A program made the position numbers and the translations under genes. The notes beneath the pieces were generated by a model that saw nothing but the letters and a program-made list of their open reading frames with translations, made no database searches and was not told where the DNA came from. A stretch of DNA of 64,000 bases from an uncultured Lentibacter sp. (GTDB lineage: Bacteria > Pseudomonadota > Alphaproteobacteria > Rhodobacterales > Rhodobacteraceae), in assembly GCA_947497495.1 (NCBI GenBank), contig CANMGT010000002.1, forward strand, positions 1 through 64,000, given 5' to 3'. Positions 34,253 to 41,631 of this stretch are shown piece after piece; the stretch's first letter is position 1, and the number at the start of each line of letters is the position of its first letter.

Positions 34253-35598
34253 GTGTGCTGCCTCCCAAACCGCCGGCGCGGCCTGAGAAAGTTTCGCTTT
34301 GGCGCTACGTGAAGCTGTTTCGTGAGGACATTTTGTCGGCGCAACCCGCCAAGCTGTACCGCGCGTGGATGGCCGAGTTCAAAACGCCGTTCTTTCGCTC
34401 CTATATGGTCAATGATCCGTCGCTGCTGAGCCTTGTGCTCAAGGAGCGGCCTGATGACTTCCCCAAGTCTGGGCGGGTGAGCGAGGGCTTGCGGCCATTG
34501 CTGGGCGAGAGCGTGTTTCTCACCAATGGCGAGACATGGAAGCGGCAGCGGCGCATCATTGATCCGGCGTTCGAGGGCGGGCGCTTGCGCGACACGTTTC
34601 CGGCGATGTGGGAAGCAGCCGAGGCGGCGGTTGCGAGGCTGCGCGAGGGCGAGGTCGAGATTGAAGAAGTCACGAGCTTCGCGGCGGCAGATGTGATCTT
34701 TCGCACGCTTTTTTCGATCCCGATCGAGGATGAGGTGGCGTCCGAAGTCTTTTACGAGTTCCGCGACTATCAGCGCACGCAGCCGATTGTGAATGTTGCG
34801 GCATTTTTGCCGATGCCGAGCTGGATGCCACGCTTTTTTCGCCGCCGCACCCGCGAGACAGCGCGTAGTATTCGCGGGCTTATTTCGGGGCTGACACAAA
34901 CCCGCGCCGGCGAGATTGCGGCGGGAACAGCGCCCGATGATCTGGCGACCAAGATCATGACAACGGCTGACCCTGAAACAGGCGAGCGGTTTTCAAGTGA
35001 CGAGATGGTTGACCAAGTCGCTATCTTCTTTCTGGCGGGGCACGAAACGAGTGCGAGCGCCTTGGCATGGACGCTCTATCTGCTGGCGCTCTATCCTGAA
35101 TGGCAAGAGCGGCTGGCGAAAGAGGCCCAAGCGCTGGAGCGTTGTGACTTTGCGGTCATGTCCAAGCTCAAGCTCAGCCGTGACGTGTTTCGCGAGGGGT
35201 TGCGTCTTTATCCGCCGGTGCCGATGATGGTGCGCGAAGCGGGCTGCCCGGAGAAATTTCGCGAACGCGACGTGGCCAAGGGCAGCCAGATTGTGCTGAG
35301 CCCGTGGCATTTGCACCGTCACGAGCGGCTGTGGGACAACCCCGACGGCTTTGACCCGACGCGCTGGCAGACAGAGAACGGCCGCAAATGTGCTCGAGAG
35401 GCTTATATGCCGTTCAGCTCCGGGCCGCGCGTATGCACGGGGGCCGGTTTTGCAATGGTCGAAGGGCCGCTTTTGCTGTCGATGTTGCTCAAAACATTTA
35501 AGTTCGAGTTGGTCGAGGGGCGGGTGCCGCAACCCGTGGCGCATTTGACAGTTCGGGCAAAGGACGGCATCTGGTTAAACGTGAGCCATCGCGGCTAG
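34249..35598 (+). CDS. Cytochrome P450
   Basis: A soluble 449-residue P450. The I-helix AGHETSAS (about residues 262-269), the K-helix EGLRLYPPVPMMVRE with the ExxR motif, and the heme loop FSSGPRVCTGAGFAM with Cys396 are all intact. The layout is that of a class needing separate ferredoxin and reductase, which are not encoded nearby. The start overlaps the stop of the membrane alpha/beta-hydrolase. The substrate is unknown; the similarity in the WKRQRRIIDPAFEGG region is to long-chain-type P450s, but I would not name a family. Confidence 0.9.
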   Translation: MSVLPPKPPARPEKVSLWRYVKLFREDILSAQPAKLYRAWMAEFKTPFFRSYMVNDPSLLSLVLKERPDDFPKSGRVSEGLRPLLGESVFLTNGETWKRQRRIIDPAFEGGRLRDTFPAMWEAAEAAVARLREGEVEIEEVTSFAAADVIFRTLFSIPIEDEVASEVFYEFRDYQRTQPIVNVAAFLPMPSWMPRFFRRRTRETARSIRGLISGLTQTRAGEIAAGTAPDDLATKIMTTADPETGERFSSDEMVDQVAIFFLAGHETSASALAWTLYLLALYPEWQERLAKEAQALERCDFAVMSKLKLSRDVFREGLRLYPPVPMMVREAGCPEKFRERDVAKGSQIVLSPWHLHRHERLWDNPDGFDPTRWQTENGRKCAREAYMPFSSGPRVCTGAGFAMVEGPLLLSMLLKTFKFELVEGRVPQPVAHLTVRAKDGIWLNVSHRG

Positions 35599-35601
35599 GC
35601 G

Positions 35602-35646
35602 CAAGAAAATTCGAATTTTCTTGGCAAATTTCTTCGAAGAAATTTG
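35602..35646. repeat. Tandem perfect palindromes, copy 2
   Basis: There are two perfect 22-base palindromes. The first, 35602-35623, is identical to 8934-8955. The second, 35625-35646, has the core AAATTTCTTCGAAGAAATTT. It differs from its counterpart at 8958-8977 by two symmetric changes that keep the palindrome intact. The element fills the gap between the convergent P450 gene and the small minus-strand gene, three bases from each stop codon. Confidence 0.9.
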
Positions 35647-35648
35647 GG

Positions 35649-35876
35649 TTAGAGCCGAGAGATTGGGTCTTTGTTGCAAAAGATCACGGTGTGGCCCGCG
35701 TTGGTGATTGCTGTGTATCCACGGCGCGTCACTTCAGCCTTGAAACGCTCAAGCCCGACGAGGCGTACGATATCACGTGTTCTGCGGCGCACGACACCGC
35801 CTTGGGCAGCAGCTCGCGAGCCGAAAAGCTGTTCTATCCAGATATCAGGGCTTGGGTGGCTGACAAGATGTTGCAT
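35649..35876 (-). CDS. Small conserved protein of the fumC operon
   Basis: The 75-residue protein is basic, with GGVVRRRTRDIVRLVGLERFKAEVTRRGY in pieces and an end VIFCNKDPISRL. It resembles a short conserved Rhodobacterales protein that databases sometimes mislabel as phosphoribosylanthranilate isomerase; it is far too small for that enzyme. The function is unknown. It lies 35 bases after the ribbon-helix-helix gene and is the last member of the fumC transcript. Other open frames on the plus strand over the same bases look like shadows. Confidence 0.72.
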   Translation of the reverse strand: MQHLVSHPSPDIWIEQLFGSRAAAQGGVVRRRTRDIVRLVGLERFKAEVTRRGYTAITNAGHTVIFCNKDPISRL

Positions 35877-35911
35877 GACTTCGAGTGTGTAACGACGTGG
35901 TCAAAGCGAAG

Positions 35912-36124
35912 TTAACCGCGGTAATAGGCCAATACGTACAGCCGGATCGCAGAGGCCAGCCCGCTGTCTGTGCCACGCGCTTCGTCAATTTCGGCGGCAA
36001 GTTCGTTGATCGGGCGATTTTGACTTGCTGCGATTTCGCGAAAGGCGTTCCAGAAATCATCTTCCAGTGACACGCTGGTGCGGTGGCCTCTCAGCGTGAG
36101 GGAGCGTTTCACAGGCCGGCTCAT
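35912..36124 (-). CDS. Ribbon-helix-helix domain protein
   Basis: The 70-residue protein reads SLTLRGHRTSVSLEDDFW near residues 8-25, the strand-turn-helix of a ribbon-helix-helix DNA-binding fold, and continues INELAAEIDEARG and ASAIRLYVLAYYRG as the second helix. It is the type listed as RHH_4. The likely role is a dimeric DNA-binding regulator of unknown target. The start overlaps the stop of the DUF4169 gene by four bases (ATGA). It has no toxin-like neighbour, so it does not look like an antitoxin. Confidence 0.85.
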   Translation of the reverse strand: MSRPVKRSLTLRGHRTSVSLEDDFWNAFREIAASQNRPINELAAEIDEARGTDSGLASAIRLYVLAYYRG

Positions 36125-36297
36125 GGCTCGCGCTTCTTTGCGCTCAAGTCGCGGTCTGCTTTGCCTAGGCGCGCTTGTTCAAGTTCTTTTTCAGCCTTGG
36201 TGCGGCCAAATTTCACGGCGTTGGTGTCAGCGCGGGCTTTACTGTCAGCCCGCGCTTTTGCTTTGCGAAACCGGTTGAGGTTAACCGGCTCGGCCAT
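36121..36297 (-). CDS. DUF4169 family protein (58 residues)
   Basis: This short gene sits between fumC and the ribbon-helix-helix gene. The ATG at 36297 shares one base with the fumC stop (TGATG), and its stop overlaps the next start by four bases. The product begins [18 protein letters not shown] and continues with Lys/Arg/Ala/Glu-rich helix, the pattern of DUF4169. Function is unknown. The tight coupling at both ends shows that it is a real gene, though it is easily missed because of its length. Confidence 0.88.
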   Translation of the reverse strand: MAEPVNLNRFRKAKARADSKARADTNAVKFGRTKAEKELEQARLGKADRDLSAKKREP

Positions 36298-37688
36298 CAC
36301 TTTGGCCCGATCATGTCTTCGGGGCGCACCACACGGTCAAAGGTTTCTTCATCAACAAAACCAAGGGCAATGGCCTCTTCCTTGAGGGTCGTGCCGTTCT
36401 TGTGGGCTGTCTTGGCAACCTTGGTCGCGTTGTCATAGCCAATCGTCGGAGCGAGAGCTGTCACCAGCATCAGGCTCTCTTTCATCAGCTTATCGATGCG
36501 CGGCTCGTTGGCTTCGATGCCGTTGAGCATCCGCTCGGTGAAGCTGTCGGTTGCGTCGCCCAGAAGTTGGATCGACTGCAAGAGGTTGTAGCTCATCATC
36601 GGGTTGTAGACGTTCAGCTCGAAGTGGCCCTGTGAGCCTGCAAACTTGATAGCCGCGTCGTTGCCCATCACGTGGGCGGCGACTTGCGTGAGCGCCTCGG
36701 CCTGTGTCGGGTTCACCTTGCCAGGCATGATAGAGCTGCCAGGTTCGTTTTCGGGCAGGATCAGCTCGCCAAGGCCCGAGCGGGGCCCAGAGCCAAGCAG
36801 GCGGATGTCGTTGGCGATCTTGTAGGCTGAGCCAGCGATTGTCGCCAAAGCGCCCGACATGAACACCATCGCGTCATGCGCAGCGAGGGCTTCAAATTTG
36901 TTGGGAGCAGTGACAAAGGGCAGGCCTGTGATCTCGGCCATATTGGCCGCGACAGTCTCGCCCCAGCCGTGCTTGGTGTTCAGGCCAGTGCCGACAGCCG
37001 TACCGCCTTGGGCAAGCTCGTAAATGCCGGGCAGGGCGGCGTTGACGCGCGCGATGCCTTGGCGGATCTGGTGCGCATAGCCCGAGAACTCTTGGCCAAG
37101 CGTCAGCGGTGTTGCGTCTTGCGTGTGCGTGCGGCCGATCTTGATGATGTCCTTGAAAGCCTCTGCTTTGGCCTCAAGCCCGCCTGCGAGCTTTTCCAGT
37201 CCGGGCAGCAGAACGTCGCGCACAGACATGGCCGTGGCAATATGCATAGCAGTCGGGAACGTGTCGTTCGACGACTGGCCCATGTTGCAGTGGTCGTTCG
37301 GGTGCACAGGGTCTTTGCTGCCGATCACGCCGCCCAGAATTTCGATCGCGCGGTTGGCAATGACTTCGTTGGAGTTCATGTTTGACTGCGTGCCGGAGCC
37401 TGTCTGCCAGACAACGAGGGGGAAGTTGTCGTCAAACTTGCCCTCGATAACTTCACCTGCGGCTTGCACGATGGCGTTGCCGAGTTTTGCGTCAAGTTCG
37501 CCCGAGGCCATGTTGGCCTGCGCGCAGGCTTTCTTGATCACGCCCAATGCGCGCACGATGGCGACGGGCTGCTTTTCCCAGCCGATCGGGAAGTTCATGA
37601 TCGAGCGCTGCGTTTGAGCGCCCCAGTATTTCTCGGAGGGAACTTCGAGCGGGCCAAAGCTGTCAGTTTCTGTGCGTGTGTTGGCCAT
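36297..37688 (-). CDS. fumC: Fumarate hydratase class II
   Basis: Converts fumarate to malate in the TCA cycle; an oxygen-stable, iron-free tetramer. The 463-residue protein has the family signature [13 protein letters not shown], the [12 protein letters not shown] start, SGTQSNMN near residue 100 and [12 protein letters not shown]. Length matches FumC. It heads a four-gene transcript with DUF4169, a ribbon-helix-helix protein and a small conserved protein. Confidence 0.97.
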   Translation of the reverse strand: MANTRTETDSFGPLEVPSEKYWGAQTQRSIMNFPIGWEKQPVAIVRALGVIKKACAQANMASGELDAKLGNAIVQAAGEVIEGKFDDNFPLVVWQTGSGTQSNMNSNEVIANRAIEILGGVIGSKDPVHPNDHCNMGQSSNDTFPTAMHIATAMSVRDVLLPGLEKLAGGLEAKAEAFKDIIKIGRTHTQDATPLTLGQEFSGYAHQIRQGIARVNAALPGIYELAQGGTAVGTGLNTKHGWGETVAANMAEITGLPFVTAPNKFEALAAHDAMVFMSGALATIAGSAYKIANDIRLLGSGPRSGLGELILPENEPGSSIMPGKVNPTQAEALTQVAAHVMGNDAAIKFAGSQGHFELNVYNPMMSYNLLQSIQLLGDATDSFTERMLNGIEANEPRIDKLMKESLMLVTALAPTIGYDNATKVAKTAHKNGTTLKEEAIALGFVDEETFDRVVRPEDMIGPK

Positions 37689-37775
37689 GTCGGGCTCCTC
37701 ATGTAAATGGTCGCAAGTGTCCTAACGCTCGCAACGGCCCAGAGCAATGCCTGATAGCCCTAACGGAGGTGCTTA

Positions 37776-38303
37776 TTACTTGCGGAACTGATCGAGGCTC
37801 ACAACCTCGGCCTCGTGCGGGGCGGGCTCGGCTTCTTCGTGCATGGGAGCTTCTGCGACATCTTCGAGTTCGCTTTCAATACTGCTCTCAATACTGCTCT
37901 CAACACTGCTCTCAACACTGTGCAGAAGGTCTTCTTCTTCCTCGTCCTCATCGCTGGCTTCAAAGCGCAGGCCGAACTCGACAGAAGGATCAACAAAGGT
38001 CTGGATCGCATCATAAGGAATGTAAAGCTGCTCGGGCGCTTCACCGAAATTAAGCGTCACGCCAAAGCCGTCGTCATTTACCTCAAGGTCATCAAACCAG
38101 TGCTGCATCACAACCGTCATTTCCGAGGGGTAACGCTCGCGCAACCAGTCGGCCAGTTTGGCGTCAGGGTGTTGCGTGTCAAAGGTGATGAAGAAGTGGT
38201 GCTCGCCAGGCAAGCCATGTTCGGACACATCCGTCAGAACCTGTTGGATCAGGCTGCGCATGGCGTTGTGCATTAATGAGCCGTAGTCAATCACATGTGA
38301 CAT
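37776..38303 (-). CDS. sspB: SspB-like adaptor for ClpXP
   Basis: The 175-residue protein resembles alphaproteobacterial SspB. The folded part is residues 1-115 (IDYGSLMHNAMRSLIQQVL, HHFFITFDTQHPDAKL, MTVVMQHWFDDLEV, FGEAPEQLYIPYDAI). A long acidic linker follows, and the last nine residues VVSLDQFRK are the ClpX-binding tail. SspB delivers ssrA-tagged proteins to ClpXP, and the ssrA gene lies about 2.7 kb away. The linker contains a short Ser-Glu repeat whose length could vary between strains. Confidence 0.9.
   Translation of the reverse strand: MSHVIDYGSLMHNAMRSLIQQVLTDVSEHGLPGEHHFFITFDTQHPDAKLADWLRERYPSEMTVVMQHWFDDLEVNDDGFGVTLNFGEAPEQLYIPYDAIQTFVDPSVEFGLRFEASDEDEEEEDLLHSVESSVESSIESSIESELEDVAEAPMHEEAEPAPHEAEVVSLDQFRK
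37873..37920 (-). repeat. 12-nt microsatellite in the sspB linker
   Basis: About three and a half copies of ACTGCTCTCAAY run in the plus-strand sense at 37881-37916, with shorter partial units on each side. The unit length is a multiple of three, so gain or loss changes the number of Glu-Ser-Ser-Ile/Val units without a frameshift. It lies in the linker that spaces the ClpX-binding tail from the folded domain. Confidence 0.85.
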
Positions 38304-38370
38304 TGGCGAACCCCTTGTTTGATGCGCTCACTTTAAGCCCTTCTGTTAAAAACGAAAAGGCCATGTGCCG

Positions 38371-39612
38371 TCAGAATGCGCCTGAAAACTGCGAGATTGC
38401 AAGGGCAACAAGCGCATTTCCTCCGATCAGCGGGAGGAGCGCGCCCTTGGTGGCCCAAGCGATAGCCGCTCCTGTGGCGACAAGGCCCGCTGCCGCCCAG
38501 TCCGGCGCGGCCAGCGCGCCGCCGCTAAAGACCACAGAGAGCGCAAACCACAGCGAAAGCGAGGCTATAACTCCGGTAACCGCCGCGGTAATGGCTGCCA
38601 GCGCCCCCTTAAGGCGTGGCATCGCCAGCAGTTGCTCAAGATAGGGCGCGCCGGCGAAGATCCACAAAAAGCAGGGCGCGAATGTCATCCAGAGGGTGAG
38701 CAGCCCCGCAACCAGCATAAGGCCAAAGCCGCCTTGTCCGTAACCAGCAAGATGCCCGACAAACTGCGTCACAAGGATCAGCGGGCCGGGAGTTGTTTCG
38801 GCCATGCCGAGCGCGTCGATCATTTGTTCGGTGCTGATCCAGCCATAGTCTTGCACCACGGTCTGCGTCATCCAGCCGAGCAGGGCATAAGCGCCGCCAA
38901 AGCTGAGCAGCGAGAGCCGCGCGAAGTAGCTTGCAAGCTCGGTCAGGAAGGTGGCGTCAAGCGCCCAGACAAGCGCCAAGGGGGCCAGCCAGAACACCAG
39001 CCCTATGAGCAGCGTTTTCAGCGTTTTGCCAAGCGCCTGTGGCGCAGCGGGAGGCGTTGCTGTGCTCTCGCCCTTCATGGCCAAAAAGCCCAGCAGGGCC
39101 GCGAGTGTGATGATCAGCGGGTAGGGCGCCTTGAGCGCAAAGAAGGCGGCAAACGAGGCCACCGCGATCGCGATGCCAAGCGGCGTTTTCAGGGCCTTGC
39201 TGGCAAACTTCCTAAGCGCCAGCACGACGATGGTTATGACAGCGGCCTTGATGCCAAGAAAGGCCGCCTGCGCCCATGGCTGCGCGCCGTAGGTGACGTA
39301 AAGCAACGCCAGCGCCATGATCACCAGCGCACCGGGCACCACAAACAATAGCCCCGCCGCAAGCCCGCCTGCGACACCGCGCAGCTTCCAGCCCGTGTAA
39401 GTCGCAAGCTGCATGGCTTCGGGGCCGGGGAGCAACATGCAAAAGCTGAGCGCGCCAAGAAATTGCTTCTCGCCGAGCCAGCCTTTTTCATCAACCAATA
39501 CCCTGTGCATCAGTGCGATCTGGGCAGCGGGCCCCCCAAACGAGAGCAGGCCGATACGGGTGAATGCACCTAGGAAGGCGCGGTTGTCTGGGTCTTGAGG
39601 TGCCATGCTCAT
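38371..39612 (-). CDS. chrA: Chromate efflux transporter ChrA
   Basis: A long-form CHR transporter of 413 residues with two homologous halves, each opening with an FxRIGLLSFGGPAAQIALMH-type or LSLLSFGGAYALLGWM segment followed by a PGP motif (LLPGPEAMQ; TTPGPLILVTQF). It exports chromate, using proton exchange. The start overlaps the stop of the upstream chrB-like gene by four bases. Confidence 0.93.
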   Translation of the reverse strand: MSMAPQDPDNRAFLGAFTRIGLLSFGGPAAQIALMHRVLVDEKGWLGEKQFLGALSFCMLLPGPEAMQLATYTGWKLRGVAGGLAAGLLFVVPGALVIMALALLYVTYGAQPWAQAAFLGIKAAVITIVVLALRKFASKALKTPLGIAIAVASFAAFFALKAPYPLIITLAALLGFLAMKGESTATPPAAPQALGKTLKTLLIGLVFWLAPLALVWALDATFLTELASYFARLSLLSFGGAYALLGWMTQTVVQDYGWISTEQMIDALGMAETTPGPLILVTQFVGHLAGYGQGGFGLMLVAGLLTLWMTFAPCFLWIFAGAPYLEQLLAMPRLKGALAAITAAVTGVIASLSLWFALSVVFSGGALAAPDWAAAGLVATGAAIAWATKGALLPLIGGNALVALAISQFSGAF

Positions 39613-40436
39613 AGGCGTCGGTCCGCGGGCCAGTCATGGCCCTCTTCCTGGCCGTCACGCGCCCAACGGTAGAGCGCATCATAGAGCGCCATGCCCGCTT
39701 CAAGCTGGGCGATGTCGTCTTTATATTGGCGCGACAGGCCGACGGATATGGCCAATAAGCCGGCGGCTTCGGGAGCCAGATCATGCGCGTTGGTATCAGC
39801 CCCGCGCACGACGCGCGCGAGCGCATACAGAGGCGCCGTTCGCAGGCCGAAAATGTCAAGCAGGGTGTCAAACGTGCAAAGTGGGCCACGATTGTCAGAA
39901 CTATGGCTGAAGAACACGCCCTCAATGTCAAACGGCGTTGCTCCGTAACGCTCGGCGACGCCTTCTACTTCGGCGGCAGAAACGAAGAGAAACCTCGCTG
40001 AGGCGTCAACGAACCGGCGGATAAGCCAAGGGCAGGCAATACGATCAATCTTGGGGCGGTGCCGCGTCACCCAAAGGGTTGACCCCGCGACAGGCGCAGA
40101 GAGAGCGGCAAAGGGCAGGCGCGGGGCATCGGGCAGAGCGCGCCAGCCATAGTTACCGCCTTCAAGATACTGGGCATCAAACCCGTCGTGGCGCAGCCAC
40201 GCACTGAGGCCCTGGCTGAGCTTGATGCCTTTCTGGCAGACGATGATACAACGCGCGCTGCCCAGTCGGGCTTTCAGGCCGACAATGTCAGTATGCGGGT
40301 GACGGTAAGCACCGGGGATCAGGAATGGGTCGTCGTTGAAGTCTTGATCAATCGAAATATCAACAATCTGCGGGCAGTCGGGGGTTCCGATCAGGCGCAA
40401 GAGTTGGGCGGGTTTTATAGCGTTTGGGGCAGGCAC
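39609..40436 (-). CDS. chrB: ChrB-type chromate resistance protein with rhodanese domain
   Basis: The 275-residue protein has an N-terminal rhodanese-like domain (IVDISIDQDF, then IIVCQKGIKLS with the Cys in the active-loop position) and a C-terminal ChrB domain (TLWVTRHRPKIDRIACPWLIRRF in pieces, then FDIEGVFFSHSSDNRGPLCTFD and a DIAQLEAGMALYDALYRWA helix). ChrB regulates or assists chromate export. A longer frame upstream is open, but a GTG at 40436 with AGGAG ten bases before is preferred. It is coupled to chrA by an ATGA overlap. Confidence 0.82.
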   Translation of the reverse strand: MPAPNAIKPAQLLRLIGTPDCPQIVDISIDQDFNDDPFLIPGAYRHPHTDIVGLKARLGSARCIIVCQKGIKLSQGLSAWLRHDGFDAQYLEGGNYGWRALPDAPRLPFAALSAPVAGSTLWVTRHRPKIDRIACPWLIRRFVDASARFLFVSAAEVEGVAERYGATPFDIEGVFFSHSSDNRGPLCTFDTLLDIFGLRTAPLYALARVVRGADTNAHDLAPEAAGLLAISVGLSRQYKDDIAQLEAGMALYDALYRWARDGQEEGHDWPADRRL

Positions 40437-40579
40437 GAGGCATGTCTCCTGTGTTGGTTTCAGGGTAACATGCGACACTTGAGCCGTGGCCTCACGGGGC
40501 GATCGCGAGCCCCATAAGACTTTTTTGCTTGCTGGTGAGGGCGATGTCAAGCCAACCGCGCCGTCTAACCAGGCAAGTG

Positions 40580-41008
40580 TTAGTGGAGTTTTGAACCCGC
40601 CAGCAACAAGCCCAATGTGCCTTCGGGCAGTTGCCCGAGTTGCTCAAAGAAGTTCAGGAAGTCGAAATTGTTATATGTTTCGACCATGTTTTCGCCCTCA
40701 AATCGCGCAAAGACCATGCCAGTTACCTTCACGGTCTTTGTTTCACTCAGGTCTGTTGTGGTCACTTCGATAAAGGCAGAAAGCCAGTCTCCGGTGTCAT
40801 GCGCGCGTAAAATGGTTGCCTTTGGCTCGACGCACAGGGCGCGCACAGCCAAAACCAACCCTTTAAAGTCATTCGGGTCGATGGAAAAGTCGGGCATGAT
40901 GCCCGCTGCTGTTGTGTCTTTGGCAAATATCTCATCGACAACGTCGAGGTTTCCGAGCGTCCAGACCTGATCATACCATCTTTGTAGAATATCGGTTTTC
41001 AAACGCAT
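40580..41008 (-). CDS. SnoaL-like (NTF2-fold) protein
   Basis: The 142-residue protein has the cone-shaped NTF2/SnoaL pattern: ILQRWYDQVWTLGNLDVVDEIFAKD at the start, a middle DLSETKTVKVTGMVFARFEGENM strand pair, and YNNFDFLNFFEQLGQLP, all in pieces. Members include polyketide cyclases, ester hydrolases and stress proteins; the substrate is unknown. An in-frame GTG three codons upstream is possible, but an ATG with AAAAGG is preferred. It is downstream of ssrA and in the same direction. Confidence 0.75.
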   Translation of the reverse strand: MRLKTDILQRWYDQVWTLGNLDVVDEIFAKDTTAAGIMPDFSIDPNDFKGLVLAVRALCVEPKATILRAHDTGDWLSAFIEVTTTDLSETKTVKVTGMVFARFEGENMVETYNNFDFLNFFEQLGQLPEGTLGLLLAGSKLH

Positions 41009-41049
41009 TCGTTTCACCTTTTGTCTCCAAAGAGAACATCGCTCAAAAG

Positions 41050-41392
41050 GCTGAAAGAAGGGTTAGCAATTTCTGATGAAAGTGCAGGTTTCTGTTGCCA
41101 GGTACCTGCGAACCCCGCCTTACGTCGCTAAACGCAAGGAGTTAAGTTTCAATAGTTCCGGTCGCTTACGCGGCCATCGCCATTGGAGCACGATTGTCAT
41201 TTGCAATTGTACAGTTTTCGCCGATAACGGTGGCAGACAGCCGAAACAAAGCTAACCCCTTTAGACGTTCGTCGATCCTATTTCGTCCCCATGATCCCCA
41301 AATGAAGGATATTTGGTGGAGACGCCGGGTACCGCCCCCGGGTCCGATCCGCTTATTGCGAGCGCGTTTATGTTCATAGTCTCCGAAGAGAC
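41050..41392 (-). ncRNA. ssrA: Permuted two-piece tmRNA (ssrA)
   Basis: The minus strand carries an alphaproteobacterial split tmRNA. First comes the acceptor piece, ending GGCGTCTCCACCA at 41314, with a T-arm CCGGG-loop-CCCGG. A 23-base spacer follows, then the coding piece from 41290, which begins GGGGACGAAATAGGATCGAC. Its GGGGACG pairs with CGTCTCC of the acceptor. The tag frame at 41204-41166 encodes ANDNRAPMAMAA and stop. The 5' end likely starts with a UUCG hairpin (41379-41392). The 3' end is approximate, set by structure. tmRNA frees stalled ribosomes and tags the product for ClpXP. Confidence 0.93.
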
Positions 41393-41398
41393 AACATA

Positions 41399-41427
41399 CA
41401 TATAGGCGCGCTCTTGCGTGATTTGAA
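41399..41427 (-). promoter_or_regulatory. Promoter of ssrA
   Basis: On the minus strand, TTCAAA (41427-41422) and TATATG (41404-41399) are separated by exactly 17 bases. Transcription would begin about seven bases on, at the UUCG hairpin that opens the acceptor piece. The agreement with the predicted RNA end supports the call, but neither box is consensus. Confidence 0.55.
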
Positions 41428-41631
41428 GAGCTAAATTGGTTTTAACACAGCCGTTTTCAGGGCCGGGGCACATTTGGTGCCGCACGAGCTATAGGCCGAT
41501 AAAAGGCCAGACAGCTTGTCGGAATTGAATTGCGCGTGTCGCACATAGGCCTGTTTTCGACATTTAACCGTGCGAAGGGGGCTTAGGGAACCATCAAAAC
41601 AACATTCGAACAAAGCTTAAGGGAGGTCTTC

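Noticed and set aside
35671..35915. Plus-strand open frames over the small minus-strand gene
   Set aside because: The minus-strand frame fits the fumC operon and a remembered Rhodobacterales small protein; the plus frames have no ribosome site.
41194..41613. Short open frames in the ssrA-dmdA gap
   Set aside because: They cover the tmRNA or its promoter; RNA structure explains the sequence better.
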